A DNA stretch of 64,000 nucleotides from an uncultured Prevotella sp. (GTDB lineage: Bacteria; Bacteroidota; Bacteroidia; Bacteroidales; Bacteroidaceae). How positions within the stretch are numbered: the first letter of the stretch is position 1; the number at the start of each line of letters is the position of its first letter. The DNA lies in contig CAKQDQ010000002.1 of the NCBI GenBank assembly GCA_934229335.1, positions 5,711 through 69,710 of the forward strand. The letters run 5' to 3'. Shown here one piece after another: positions 17,445 to 25,471 of this stretch. Below the pieces are notes generated by a model. That model did not search any database. It had not been told where the DNA came from and saw only the letters and a list, made by a program, of their open reading frames with translations. The position numbers and the translations under genes are program-made.

Positions 17445-18899
17445 TTGCTACAAGATACCAAGGCACTCTGGATATCGTGCCAAAAATACATACGCGAAAA
17501 TGTGTCTGACGAGGAATACGCCAGACTGTTCTATTATGTGTCGCTGCAATCATACAAGGTAGCGACCAAAACCCTTATATTAGCGGTTCCCTCATCGTAT
17601 ATCTGCGAGGAGATAGAAAAGAAGTATCTTGACGTGATGCGCGTCGCTATATTCAACACATTCGGCAGAATAAACCTCGACTGGTACATAAAGTTGGTAG
17701 ACGACCAACCCGACAGCCGCGGCAAGGCTCTGGTAGTAGACAGCAGCGAGAACGTGGAAGTTATGCCAGGAGCCGCTAATGCCACCGTAAGTGGTGGGGC
17801 TGAAGCCCCAGGAACAGGCAAGGTGGTAGGACTGCCCCCCATCGATTCGCATCTTGACTCACGCCAAACCTTCGCCACCTTTATAGAAGGAAACAGCAAC
17901 AAGCTGTCACGCTCCGTGGGATTGTCAATAGCCGAGCATCCACAAGGCACACAGTTTAACCCGATGTTCATCTTCGGACCGTCAGGTTGTGGCAAGACCC
18001 ACCTCGTCAACGCCATAGGAAACCACTGCAAGAAGATGTATCGCGAGAAACGAGTGCTATATGTCAGCGCGAGAACCTTTCAGGTGCAGTACAGTAATGC
18101 CACGAAAGAAGGTAAGATAAACGACTTCATAGGCTTCTATCAAACAATAGATATGCTCATCGTTGATGACGTACAGGAGTGGATATCAGCCAAAGGTACG
18201 CAAGACACCTTCTTCCATATCTTCAACCACCTCTTTCGTAACGGCAGGCGTATAATACTCATCAGCGACCGTCCGCCAGTAGAGTTAGAGGGTATGAACA
18301 AACGACTGATAACACGTTTCTCATGCGGACTGATGGCAGAGATGGAGAAACCCAATGAGCAGTTGTGCGTCGACATACTGAGGAAGAAGATAGCACGTGA
18401 CGGACTAAAGGTGCCAGAGGACGTTATACGCTATATAGCGCAGAAGGCAAACGGCTCAGTACGTGACCTTGAGGGAGTGATAAACTCACTCCTTGCATAC
18501 AGTATAGTATACAACTGTAGCATTGATATGAGGTTAGTAGAGAGGGTGGTGCAGCGTGCTGTGAAGACAGACGGCAGCCCAGTCACCGTCGACGACATAC
18601 TGGAAAGGGTGTGCCGCCATTACGAAGTGACACCAAACTCCGTAAAGGGACGTTCGCGCAAGAAAGAGTTTATAACACCACGCCAGCTGACAATGTATCT
18701 GGCAAAGAAATACACCAATATGCCAGCGTCACGAATAGGGCGCATGATAGGGTCGAGAGACCACAGCACCGTGCTGCACAGCATCGATGCCATAGAAAAG
18801 AAACTCAAGAAAGACAAAGAGTTTGAGGCAGAGGTAGAACGCATAATAAAAGCGATGGATTTGAAGCCCGTGGACAACAGTAAAGCTGCTTCAAAGTGA
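17445..18899 (+). CDS. dnaA: Chromosomal replication initiator DnaA
   Basis: A 484-residue AAA+ protein that binds DnaA boxes and melts the origin. Domain I (about 1-85) binds DnaB and regulators. A short linker follows. The ATPase has Walker A GPSGCGKTH (about 179-187), Walker B MLIVDDVQE (about 236-244), sensor-1 IILISDRPP and a sensor-2 region around NGSVRDLEGVINSL. The C-terminal DNA-binding domain carries RIGRMIGSRDHSTVLHSI. The start is TTG at 17445: AAGGAG at 17430-17435 is spaced 9 nt from it, and no in-frame ATG occurs before residue 64. The linker includes an in-frame palindrome (17795-17810). The upstream 37 nt abut palindrome P1. No oriC-like DnaA-box cluster is seen beside it. 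Confidence 0.96.
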   Translation: MLQDTKALWISCQKYIRENVSDEEYARLFYYVSLQSYKVATKTLILAVPSSYICEEIEKKYLDVMRVAIFNTFGRINLDWYIKLVDDQPDSRGKALVVDSSENVEVMPGAANATVSGGAEAPGTGKVVGLPPIDSHLDSRQTFATFIEGNSNKLSRSVGLSIAEHPQGTQFNPMFIFGPSGCGKTHLVNAIGNHCKKMYREKRVLYVSARTFQVQYSNATKEGKINDFIGFYQTIDMLIVDDVQEWISAKGTQDTFFHIFNHLFRNGRRIILISDRPPVELEGMNKRLITRFSCGLMAEMEKPNEQLCVDILRKKIARDGLKVPEDVIRYIAQKANGSVRDLEGVINSLLAYSIVYNCSIDMRLVERVVQRAVKTDGSPVTVDDILERVCRHYEVTPNSVKGRSRKKEFITPRQLTMYLAKKYTNMPASRIGRMIGSRDHSTVLHSIDAIEKKLKKDKEFEAEVERIIKAMDLKPVDNSKAASK

Positions 18900-18933
18900 T
18901 ATTTATCATATCCAAAACATAAAGCTTCATAAT

Positions 18934-19021
18934 AGCTATCTAATCGCAATGCGAAAGCTATCTAATCGCAATGCGAAAGCTATCTAATCGTGGCGCAATA
19001 GCTATCATATAGCGCGACAAC
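18934..19021 (+). repeat. Four imperfect 22-bp repeats (GCAATGCGA family)
   Basis: Units start at 18934, 18956, 18978 and 19000. The first two are identical (AGCTATCTAATCG then CAATGCGAA) and the last two diverged. It belongs to a dispersed family with period 22 seen also near 30110, 40687, 50770 and 61190. The 18900-19328 interval otherwise holds a hairpin and a promoter. Confidence 0.9.
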
Positions 19022-19058
19022 AATGCCGCGACACTAAAAACAACGGAAAACTAACGAG

Positions 19059-19088
19059 GGGCGAACTGTGACAAATTACAGTTCGCCC
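19059..19088 (+). terminator. Strong hairpin, possible terminator of dnaA
   Basis: GGGCGAACTGT pairs perfectly with ACAGTTCGCCC around an 8-nt loop. No T-run follows, so it may be an RNA-stability element instead of a classical intrinsic terminator. Confidence 0.5.
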
Positions 19089-19206
19089 ATCACCGTATAG
19101 TAGTGGAAGATGTAAAAATGTATTAACAAAACGTAAAATAAAACCTTAAAAAAGACTAAATACCCGTGCGTTTGTTAACGTAGAACCGTGAAATGTAAAA
19201 AGAGAG

Positions 19207-19237
19207 TTGCCTATCCCATTTTTTTTTTGTACCTTTG
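19207..19237 (+). promoter_or_regulatory. Promoter of the M23 peptidase gene
   Basis: TTG at 19207-19209, 20 nt, TACCTTTG at 19230-19237, giving a leader of about 85 nt before 19329 that contains a weak AGGAG near the start. Confidence 0.85.
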
Positions 19238-19328
19238 CAACTGAATTTTGTGTAGAACAACTGTTTCGATAAAGTTTGCACTGAGGTGCGGCATTGGAAC
19301 AATCTAATTAAATAGGAGATACTAACCA

Positions 19329-20291
19329 ATGAGTTTGAAAAAAATACATTTATTATTTACAATCGCGTTATTAACAATAATTTCAGTGCCTGCAATGGCG
19401 CAGGACTTGCTTGCTAAGCAGGCACCAGTAGACAGACGTATGAAGATGGTTGACACCTTGATGTTACGTCCGGCAATGGAAAACGAGGAAGCCAGATTAA
19501 CGGCCAATGCCCTCTACGAAGATTGGAATAATAAATATGCTCATCGCGCTACAGAGTTGCCAGACTCTTTTCGCATTAATCTGAAGCACTTCTGCATGCC
19601 AACAACAAGCAGGGTGGTGACAAGTAACTTCGGTGCGCGTTGGGGAAGAGCCCATAAGGGACTTGACATTAAGGTGTATATTGGCGATACCATACGTGCC
19701 GCTTTCTCTGGAAAGGTACGCATCGTGAAATATGAGGGAGCTGGATACGGTAAGTATGTAGTGATAAGACATCACAACGGCTTAGAGACTATATACGGTC
19801 ACATGAGTGACTGGCTCGTTAAGGAAAATGAGAACGTTAAAGCTGGACAGCCAATAGGACTGGGTGGCAACACTGGTCGAAGCACAGGTTCGCACCTTCA
19901 CTTCGAAACACGTCTCTGTGGCGTAGCCTTGAACCCAGCACTAATGTTCGACTTCCGCAATCAGGACGTGGTAGACGATTACTATATGTTCCGTAAAGAT
20001 CGTTACGAGCATGAAGGACTTGCAGCAAATGCGCTGAGAGGAAAAATTGGTAACGGCGGTTACGCTGCATCAGATGTTAGAGGTGAGACAGTAAACGGTG
20101 GTAAACCTATTCTCACCGCCAAGAAGATGGAAGAGAACAGAGCTGAGATACGTTACCACAAGGTGGCGGCAGGCGAGACACTTTACAGCATAGCAAAGCG
20201 CAGAAAGGTTACTGTTGACGACCTTTGCAAACTCAACCACCTCACACGTGACATTAAGGTGCGTCCTGGACAGTTGCTGAGATACAACTAA
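19329..20291 (+). CDS. M23-family peptidoglycan endopeptidase with C-terminal LysM
   Basis: A 320-residue exported zinc peptidase. The signal peptide ends AMAQ. The LytM/M23 domain (about 95-215) has the zinc ligands in HKGLD (about 108-112) and HLHFE (about 188-192), and LETIYGHMSD supplies a further catalytic His, so it should be active on stem-peptide crosslinks. A C-terminal LysM (about 273-319: YHKVAAGETLYSIAKRRKV) binds glycan. Domain order is M23 then LysM, the reverse of many NlpD proteins. It has its own promoter and terminator, so it is monocistronic. Confidence 0.94.
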   Translation: MSLKKIHLLFTIALLTIISVPAMAQDLLAKQAPVDRRMKMVDTLMLRPAMENEEARLTANALYEDWNNKYAHRATELPDSFRINLKHFCMPTTSRVVTSNFGARWGRAHKGLDIKVYIGDTIRAAFSGKVRIVKYEGAGYGKYVVIRHHNGLETIYGHMSDWLVKENENVKAGQPIGLGGNTGRSTGSHLHFETRLCGVALNPALMFDFRNQDVVDDYYMFRKDRYEHEGLAANALRGKIGNGGYAASDVRGETVNGGKPILTAKKMEENRAEIRYHKVAAGETLYSIAKRRKVTVDDLCKLNHLTRDIKVRPGQLLRYN

Positions 20292-20327
20292 TGGCGACAT
20301 CAATATATAGCAAACAATAAAAGAATG

Positions 20328-20373
20328 AAAGAAGTAAAAGGAATGATGTAATGTCAGACTTTTTACTTCTTTT
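20328..20373 (+). terminator. Intrinsic terminator after the M23 peptidase
   Basis: AAAGAAGTAAAA pairs with TTTTACTTCTTT across a loop of about 20 nt, followed by TGTTTT. Confidence 0.7.
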
Positions 20374-20397
20374 GTTTTATCATGATAACAAAGCGAT

Positions 20398-21468
20398 ATG
20401 ACAACTGTATTGACAATAACGGGTTCTGACAGTACTGGAGGCTCAGGCATACAAGCTGACATACGCACCATAACAGCTTTGGGAGGCTATCCGCTAACTG
20501 CCATAACAGCGGTGACGGTGCAAAACAATAGCGGCATACGCAGAATACACAACCTGCCACCCGACTTGGTGACGGAGCAGATAAGCTCTATCATGGAGGA
20601 TATGCGTCCTGCAGCGGTAAAAATAGGGTTGATGCGCGACGTAGAGGTAATAAAAGCATTGCGTAGCGACATCGTTGGCTGCAACTGCATAGTGTGCGAC
20701 CCTGGCTTCCTGTCATCACACGGCACGCAACTGGTACCAGATGACGCCATAGAAGCCGTGGTACGCTACCTGATACCAGAGGCAACGCTGCTGATGTTAA
20801 GATGCAACGAAGCAGAAAGACTGTTACATTGCACTATCGCAACAGACGATGATATGCGATGCGCGGCACAAAGTCTGACGGAGATGGGAGCAAAGACGGT
20901 GCTATTAAGAGGCGGAAGGACAACCGACGGAATGTTGACAGCACTGTTAACAACGCCAGAAGGACAGACGTTTTATACCTCGCGTAACACGGAGGCGTGG
21001 CAAAGGCACGGTGTAGGAGGAGCCTTATCTACAGCTGTCGCTACACGGTTAGCGATGGGAGACGATATGAGCACAGCGTTAAAAAAAGCACATGACTATA
21101 TTCACAGGCAGGTGGCATACTCCGTTACTGCAAGGACAAGGGCGGAGAGACCAGCGGATCTTTATAACAAATTCATGTCGCTCCTGGCACAAAACTACAG
21201 AAACGAGCACAGGGTAGTGTTCTATGCTGACGCAATGTCGATAAGTACACGCTACCTCTCGCAGATAACGGAGAGAGTAATGGGACGCACACCGAAACAG
21301 ATAATAGCCGACTATCTGATGCAGGAGGCAAAAGCCATGCTCGAAACATCTAACTTCGCCATACAGGAAATAGCCTATAAACTCGGCTTCTCGTCGCAGT
21401 CGCAATTTTCTAACTTCTTCCATTTTCAACAAAAATGCACACCTAAGGAATACAGAGAAAAGAAATAA
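20398..21468 (+). CDS. ThiD/PdxK-like kinase-fold protein fused to an AraC-type DNA-binding domain
   Basis: A 356-residue fusion. Residues about 1-250 have the hydroxymethylpyrimidine/pyridoxal kinase fold (TITGSDSTGGSGIQADI, AVTVQNNSGI, VKIGLM). Residues about 256-354 are an AraC two-helix-turn-helix domain (FAIQEIAYKLGFSSQSQFSN, then KCTPKEYR). Key kinase residues have changed: the catalytic GTGC loop of the true ThiD at 43240 is GVGG here (about 204-208), and CDPVM is CDPGF. The kinase part is therefore probably a ligand sensor, not an enzyme. It lies directly before pdxS-pdxT in the same direction, suggesting that it controls vitamin B6 synthesis in response to pyridoxal or a pyrimidine. 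A low residual kinase activity cannot be excluded. Confidence 0.9.
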   Translation: MTTVLTITGSDSTGGSGIQADIRTITALGGYPLTAITAVTVQNNSGIRRIHNLPPDLVTEQISSIMEDMRPAAVKIGLMRDVEVIKALRSDIVGCNCIVCDPGFLSSHGTQLVPDDAIEAVVRYLIPEATLLMLRCNEAERLLHCTIATDDDMRCAAQSLTEMGAKTVLLRGGRTTDGMLTALLTTPEGQTFYTSRNTEAWQRHGVGGALSTAVATRLAMGDDMSTALKKAHDYIHRQVAYSVTARTRAERPADLYNKFMSLLAQNYRNEHRVVFYADAMSISTRYLSQITERVMGRTPKQIIADYLMQEAKAMLETSNFAIQEIAYKLGFSSQSQFSNFFHFQQKCTPKEYREKK

Positions 21469-21511
21469 GTTTCTATTTTAGGAACAGTATTTTATAAAAC
21501 GGGAACATATC

Positions 21512-21543
21512 TTTGCATGGTTCTATATTTGTTCGTACTTTTG
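21512..21543 (+). promoter_or_regulatory. Promoter of pdxST
   Basis: TTTG at 21512-21515, 20 nt, TACTTTTG at 21536-21543. An overlapping second -7-like element, TATCTTTG, lies at 21509-21515. The expected start site falls within a few nt of the left end of palindrome P2. Confidence 0.75.
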
Positions 21544-21552
21544 CAGCCGTAA

Positions 21553-21746
21553 GTGACGGTGAAAAAATAAATTGGTATAATTTATGTCATAGATTTTTGA
21601 GATAGTTTGGAGACATGAAGATGGAACAATGCGAGCATTGTGACTGATGAATGGCTCCAAAATATCCAAAAAGATGTGACAAGACAACTTTATCTTAGAC
21701 ATTATTTACCTCGTTAAATTGTACCAAGTTATTTTTTTACCGTCAC
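21553..21746 (+). repeat. 194-bp imperfect palindrome P2 forming the pdxS leader
   Basis: The outer 32 nt (21553-21584) are the reverse complement of 21715-21746 with three mismatches (ends GTGACGGT / ACCGTCAC). Pairing continues inward to GATGGA, the hairpin ACAATGCGAGCATTGT (21634-21649) and GACTGATGAA. It fills almost the whole transcribed leader of pdxS, ending 31 nt before the start codon. P1 and P3 share its size and centre. Confidence 0.85.
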
Positions 21747-21777
21747 TAAATAGTAAAACAAATAAAAAAAGAAAACG

Positions 21778-22650
21778 ATGGAAGATAGAACAACCCTTAA
21801 CCGTAACCTGGCGCAGATGCTGAAGGGCGGAGTTATCATGGACGTTACAACACCTGAACAGGCACGCATAGCAGAGGCTGCTGGTGCTTGCGCAGTAATG
21901 GCATTAGAGCGTATTCCTGCTGACATACGTGCCGCAGGAGGCGTAAGCCGTATGAGCGACCCAAAGATGATTAAGGGAATTCAGGAAGCGGTGAGCATCC
22001 CAGTGATGGCAAAGTGCCGTATAGGTCATTTCGTTGAGGCTCAGATTCTTGAGGCTATAGAGATTGACTACATTGACGAGAGTGAGGTACTGTCACCTGC
22101 TGACGATGTTTACCATATTGACAAGCGTAAGTTTAAGGTTCCGTTCGTATGCGGAGCAAAAGACCTTGGAGAGGCATTGCGCCGCATCAACGAGGGTGCA
22201 ACAATGATTCGTACCAAGGGAGAGCCAGGAACTGGTGACGTAATACAGGCTGTTCGCCATATGCGTATGATGCAGAGCGAGATGCGACGCCTTGTTTCTA
22301 TGTCAGAAGATGAACTCTATGAGGCAGCAAAACAACTGCGTGTGCCTTACGACCTCGTTAAGTATGTTCATGAAAACGGCAAACTTCCTGTTGTGAACTT
22401 TGCTGCGGGTGGTGTCGCTACACCTGCTGACGCTGCGCTGATGATGCAACTTGGAGCCGAAGGCGTATTCGTAGGAAGCGGCATATTCAAGAGTGGTAAC
22501 CCAGAGAAACGTGCACAGGCCATCGTGAAGGCTGTGACAAACTATCAGAATCCTAAGATTATAGCAGAACTTTCTGAAGACCTCGGCGAGGCTATGGTAG
22601 GCATTAACGAGAGCGAAATAGAGCTGCTCATGGCAGAGAGAGGCAAGTAA
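21778..22650 (+). CDS. pdxS: Pyridoxal 5'-phosphate synthase subunit PdxS
   Basis: A 290-residue TIM-barrel enzyme that forms PLP from ribulose/ribose 5-phosphate, glyceraldehyde 3-phosphate and ammonia from PdxT. Family motifs are intact: [46 protein letters not shown] with one catalytic Lys, [13 protein letters not shown] with the second, and [15 protein letters not shown]. It overlaps pdxT by one base (TAATG), implying translational coupling. Behind a promoter and palindrome P2, downstream of the ThiD-AraC fusion. Confidence 0.98.
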   Translation: MEDRTTLNRNLAQMLKGGVIMDVTTPEQARIAEAAGACAVMALERIPADIRAAGGVSRMSDPKMIKGIQEAVSIPVMAKCRIGHFVEAQILEAIEIDYIDESEVLSPADDVYHIDKRKFKVPFVCGAKDLGEALRRINEGATMIRTKGEPGTGDVIQAVRHMRMMQSEMRRLVSMSEDELYEAAKQLRVPYDLVKYVHENGKLPVVNFAAGGVATPADAALMMQLGAEGVFVGSGIFKSGNPEKRAQAIVKAVTNYQNPKIIAELSEDLGEAMVGINESEIELLMAERGK

Positions 22651-23234
22651 TGAAACGTATAGCTATACTTGCGCTGCAGGGAGCATTTGCTGAACACGAG
22701 CAGATGTTGCACCGCTTAGGAGCGGAAACCATGCAGATACGTAACCTTGCCGACTGGAACGTGTTTCTTGGCGAGGCTGGATTGGCAGGCAACTTCAAAG
22801 GTCTCGGACTGATAATACCTGGTGGTGAGAGCACTGCCATGATGCGTATAATGCGCGATGAGGCTCTCTTTGAACCGCTCCAGAAAGCTATCCGTGCAGG
22901 ACTGCCAGTCTTTGGCACCTGTGCCGGACTGATATTGCTCGACAAGGTACACCTCGATACAATGAACATCACTGCACTGCGCAATGCTTACGGACGCCAA
23001 TTGGGTAGTTTCTACACCGAAGCGGGGTTTAAGGGCATTGACTCTAAGGTGCCAATGACATTCATTCGTGCGCCATACATAAGTGAAGTGGGAGAGGGCG
23101 TTGATGTACTCGCCACGGTAGACGGACGTATCATTGCCGCACGTCAGGGCAACCAACTCGTGACTGCGTTCCATCCAGAACTGAATGAAGACACACGTGT
23201 GCACGAATACTTCCTTAGTTGCGTGACGGAATAA
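22650..23234 (+). CDS. pdxT: Pyridoxal 5'-phosphate synthase glutaminase PdxT
   Basis: A 194-residue class I glutaminase that hydrolyses glutamine and passes ammonia to PdxS. The GGES motif (IIPGGESTAM), the nucleophile in FGTCAGLILL and the His-Glu pair in TAFHPELNED are all present, so it should be active. It is translationally coupled to pdxS and followed by a strong intrinsic terminator. Confidence 0.97.
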   Translation: MKRIAILALQGAFAEHEQMLHRLGAETMQIRNLADWNVFLGEAGLAGNFKGLGLIIPGGESTAMMRIMRDEALFEPLQKAIRAGLPVFGTCAGLILLDKVHLDTMNITALRNAYGRQLGSFYTEAGFKGIDSKVPMTFIRAPYISEVGEGVDVLATVDGRIIAARQGNQLVTAFHPELNEDTRVHEYFLSCVTE

Positions 23235-23266
23235 GAGCAAACGTGATAGATACGTAATATACAAGA

Positions 23267-23301
23267 AAACAGCCGCTGTGCATATCGCACAGCGGCTGTT
23301 T
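23267..23301 (+). terminator. Intrinsic terminator of pdxST
   Basis: AAACAGCCGCTGTG pairs perfectly with CACAGCGGCTGTTT around a 7-nt loop, followed by T-rich DNA. Confidence 0.9.
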
Positions 23302-23356
23302 CTATATAGTGGTATTATTTTTAACTGTTGGTTAATGTTTTTTATACAAGAAACAC

Positions 23357-23386
23357 TTGTAGTTCGCATTAAAAACACTATCTTTG
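23357..23386 (+). promoter_or_regulatory. Promoter of the 23413 glycosyltransferase
   Basis: TTG at 23357-23359, 19 nt, TATCTTTG at 23379-23386. The start codon is only 27 nt downstream, so the leader is about 20 nt. Confidence 0.85.
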
Positions 23387-23412
23387 CAGTGTTTTGTTAA
23401 AACAAATGTTCT

Positions 23413-24387
23413 ATGGTTACGTTTTCAATAGTTATTCCTATATATAATACAGAGAAGTACCTGCGTGCTTGTCTTGACAGCATTGTGGCACAATCATATG
23501 CTGATTTTGAGGCTATCATGATAGACGACGGCTCTGATGATGGCAGTGCCGCGATATGTAAGGAATATGCAGAGCGTGACCATCGCTTCATATACCGTTA
23601 TAAAGAGAACGGTGGCGTAAGCACTGCGCGTAACGCTGGCATCGAGATGGCGAAGGGAGAGTGGATGCTCTTCATTGACTCTGACGATAGGTTGCTACCT
23701 GACAGTCTCGCGATATTTGCGAAGATGTGCGGCAAAGCAGGGACAGATATGGTGATGGGAACATATATTCTTGACAGTTATATACCCAAGGAATGTTTTA
23801 AGGAGAGCCAGACATTCAACTTGTTGCTTGATAAAAATGCCGTGATGGAGTTGATGTTCCTCACCCATAAGTACAATTATCAAGGCTATGTATGGAATAA
23901 AGCCTTTCGTACCAGTATCATAAAGAAGAACAAACTGCACTTTGATACAGCGATATATTTTAACGAAGACCGCCTCTTCTGTGTGGAATATATCTGTAAG
24001 ATGACAGGGAAGGCATGCTTTTCATCACTTCCTGTGTATCATTATTATAAGCGTCAGACGGGAGTCATGGGTAGTATTACGCAGAAATACAATCATAATC
24101 TAATGACAGACTATGACTCTTCCGTCACAATCCTGCGCCTTTTAGTTTCTAATAATTTCCCGACAGCGGTAGTAAGGTTAGGACGTGACAGGCTGATAGA
24201 CTCTTACGACATAATTCGTCACGCCATGAAGAATATGCGTTACGAATACGCTGACGAGAAGATAGAGGCGTTAAGAGACCGCACCATTGCTGCGGTAGGA
24301 CACCGTTTTTATGTGGGTTGCCGCATACGACGCTTCCTTTCAAAGCAGTATTACAACGTCTTTAAGAAGCGAGTGTACATAAGGTGA
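23413..24387 (+). CDS. Family 2 glycosyltransferase (GT-A)
   Basis: A 324-residue transferase using a nucleotide sugar to extend a surface glycan. The GT2 N-terminal domain has FSIVIPIYNTEKYLRACLDS, MIDDGSDDGS, GVSTARNAG and the metal-binding FIDSDDR (DxD). The C-terminal third is basic and acceptor-specific. It has its own promoter and ends in a hairpin-containing spacer shared with the convergent GT8 gene. The acceptor is unknown. Confidence 0.93.
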   Translation: MVTFSIVIPIYNTEKYLRACLDSIVAQSYADFEAIMIDDGSDDGSAAICKEYAERDHRFIYRYKENGGVSTARNAGIEMAKGEWMLFIDSDDRLLPDSLAIFAKMCGKAGTDMVMGTYILDSYIPKECFKESQTFNLLLDKNAVMELMFLTHKYNYQGYVWNKAFRTSIIKKNKLHFDTAIYFNEDRLFCVEYICKMTGKACFSSLPVYHYYKRQTGVMGSITQKYNHNLMTDYDSSVTILRLLVSNNFPTAVVRLGRDRLIDSYDIIRHAMKNMRYEYADEKIEALRDRTIAAVGHRFYVGCRIRRFLSKQYYNVFKKRVYIR

Positions 24388-24400
24388 GGTGGATAATGGA

Positions 24401-24460
24401 AATGATGATGATACTCCTACATTGACAATATATGTAGATGCCATGTGAAGTATCATCATT
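24401..24460. terminator. Hairpin between convergent genes
   Basis: GATGATGATAC near 24404-24414 pairs with GTATCATCATT (24450-24460), with an inner CTACAT/ATGTAG stem. No clear T-run, so termination is an inference from position. Confidence 0.5.
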
Positions 24461-24490
24461 GTATGTCGTAAAAAAACTGAAGGTGATATG

Positions 24491-25471
24491 CTATAAGAGT
24501 GCGTGCAAGATGATATATGTTAGCACAAGCAGTGTTTCTATAGCGAACAGTATAGTAAAGAGGTTTGCTCTTCTTATGTGTTTATGTCTTCTTCTTCGTT
24601 CTTCATCAGCACGATTGCGAGCGTGTTTTTGTTGCGTTTTTATTTTTTCCTCTTCTATATTATCACTGTTCGGTATAAAAGTTTTCCTGTATTTGAAGTA
24701 TAAGTCAGCCAAAGGATGAGAGCAACCAGCCATCCAGGGTTTCTGAGGCCCAGTATAATGCAGTATACATGGAGCCTTTTTGGCCTCGTCGATGGCAGCC
24801 CATTTGTTGCGATGCATTAGCCATTCGTGCTGTGGTTCATACCATCTTTCTTGAAAATTATATGTGTATGGTATAGGAGTGATTCTTTTGCACAATACAT
24901 TGTTTATAGCATCTTGGTCTGGATACAAACATTTTTCAGGATAATCAGACATGAATGCTATTAGTTTTTCACTGATATTCTCTTTGCGCCATACTTCAAG
25001 ATTCATTAAAAGTACACCTGCGTTATAATAAGGAGTGTAAATACCGATTCTGTTGTGTAGTGTAATGTCTTCACAAGCTTGATCTTCTACCATGCCACAG
25101 GCATTGTTTCCCAGTTCAATATTCCATATATTATCGATATTTCTGTTTACGATTATATCGCAGTCCAAGTATAGAGCCTTACTAAAAGTAAATACATTAG
25201 GAATCATTAATCTAAAGAAATTTGCAATAGGAAATCTCCTTGAGGTTATAGCTCCTTGCAGTAGTTTAGTGTCAATGGTAACAATGTTAATAGAGGCGTT
25301 ATTGAAAGTCTTGCGAAGAGAGGCGAGTAACTGTGTGTTCTGCTCGTTAAGCCCTTTCGTCATGATGTGTATGGAATATTTTTTCGGGTCATTGTTGGTC
25401 AATATTGATGCAATGGTGACCATACATGGAATGGCATAGTTGTCGTCTGTGGCTAATATTATGTTATTCAT
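24491..25471 (-). CDS. Family 8 glycosyltransferase with C-terminal membrane anchor
   Basis: A 326-residue GT8 enzyme of the LgtC/WaaIJ type, retaining hexosyl transfer to LPS or another glycan. The N-terminal NIILATDDNYAIPCMVTIAS, FRLMIPNVF, DxD motif YLDCDIIV, YYNAGVLLMNLEVWR, and the HY.GP..KPW ending (LHYTGPQKPW) match the family. An Arg/Lys-rich stretch and one membrane helix (about 302-325) form an unusual C-terminal anchor. It overlaps the upstream GT2 by 8 nt. The block is clearly more AT-rich than its surroundings, suggesting acquisition. Confidence 0.93.
   Translation of the reverse strand: MNNIILATDDNYAIPCMVTIASILTNNDPKKYSIHIMTKGLNEQNTQLLASLRKTFNNASINIVTIDTKLLQGAITSRRFPIANFFRLMIPNVFTFSKALYLDCDIIVNRNIDNIWNIELGNNACGMVEDQACEDITLHNRIGIYTPYYNAGVLLMNLEVWRKENISEKLIAFMSDYPEKCLYPDQDAINNVLCKRITPIPYTYNFQERWYEPQHEWLMHRNKWAAIDEAKKAPCILHYTGPQKPWMAGCSHPLADLYFKYRKTFIPNSDNIEEEKIKTQQKHARNRADEERRRRHKHIRRANLFTILFAIETLLVLTYIILHALL

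Noticed and set aside
18900-19328. Replication origin beside dnaA
   Set aside because: I found no cluster of TTATCCACA-type boxes and no clear AT-rich unwinding region. The 22-bp repeats do not match DnaA boxes. In this phylum oriC is often not next to dnaA.
21553-21746. Known riboswitch upstream of pdxS
   Set aside because: The palindrome lacks the conserved unpaired segments of known classes, and a similar structure precedes unrelated genes (dnaA, lpxB).
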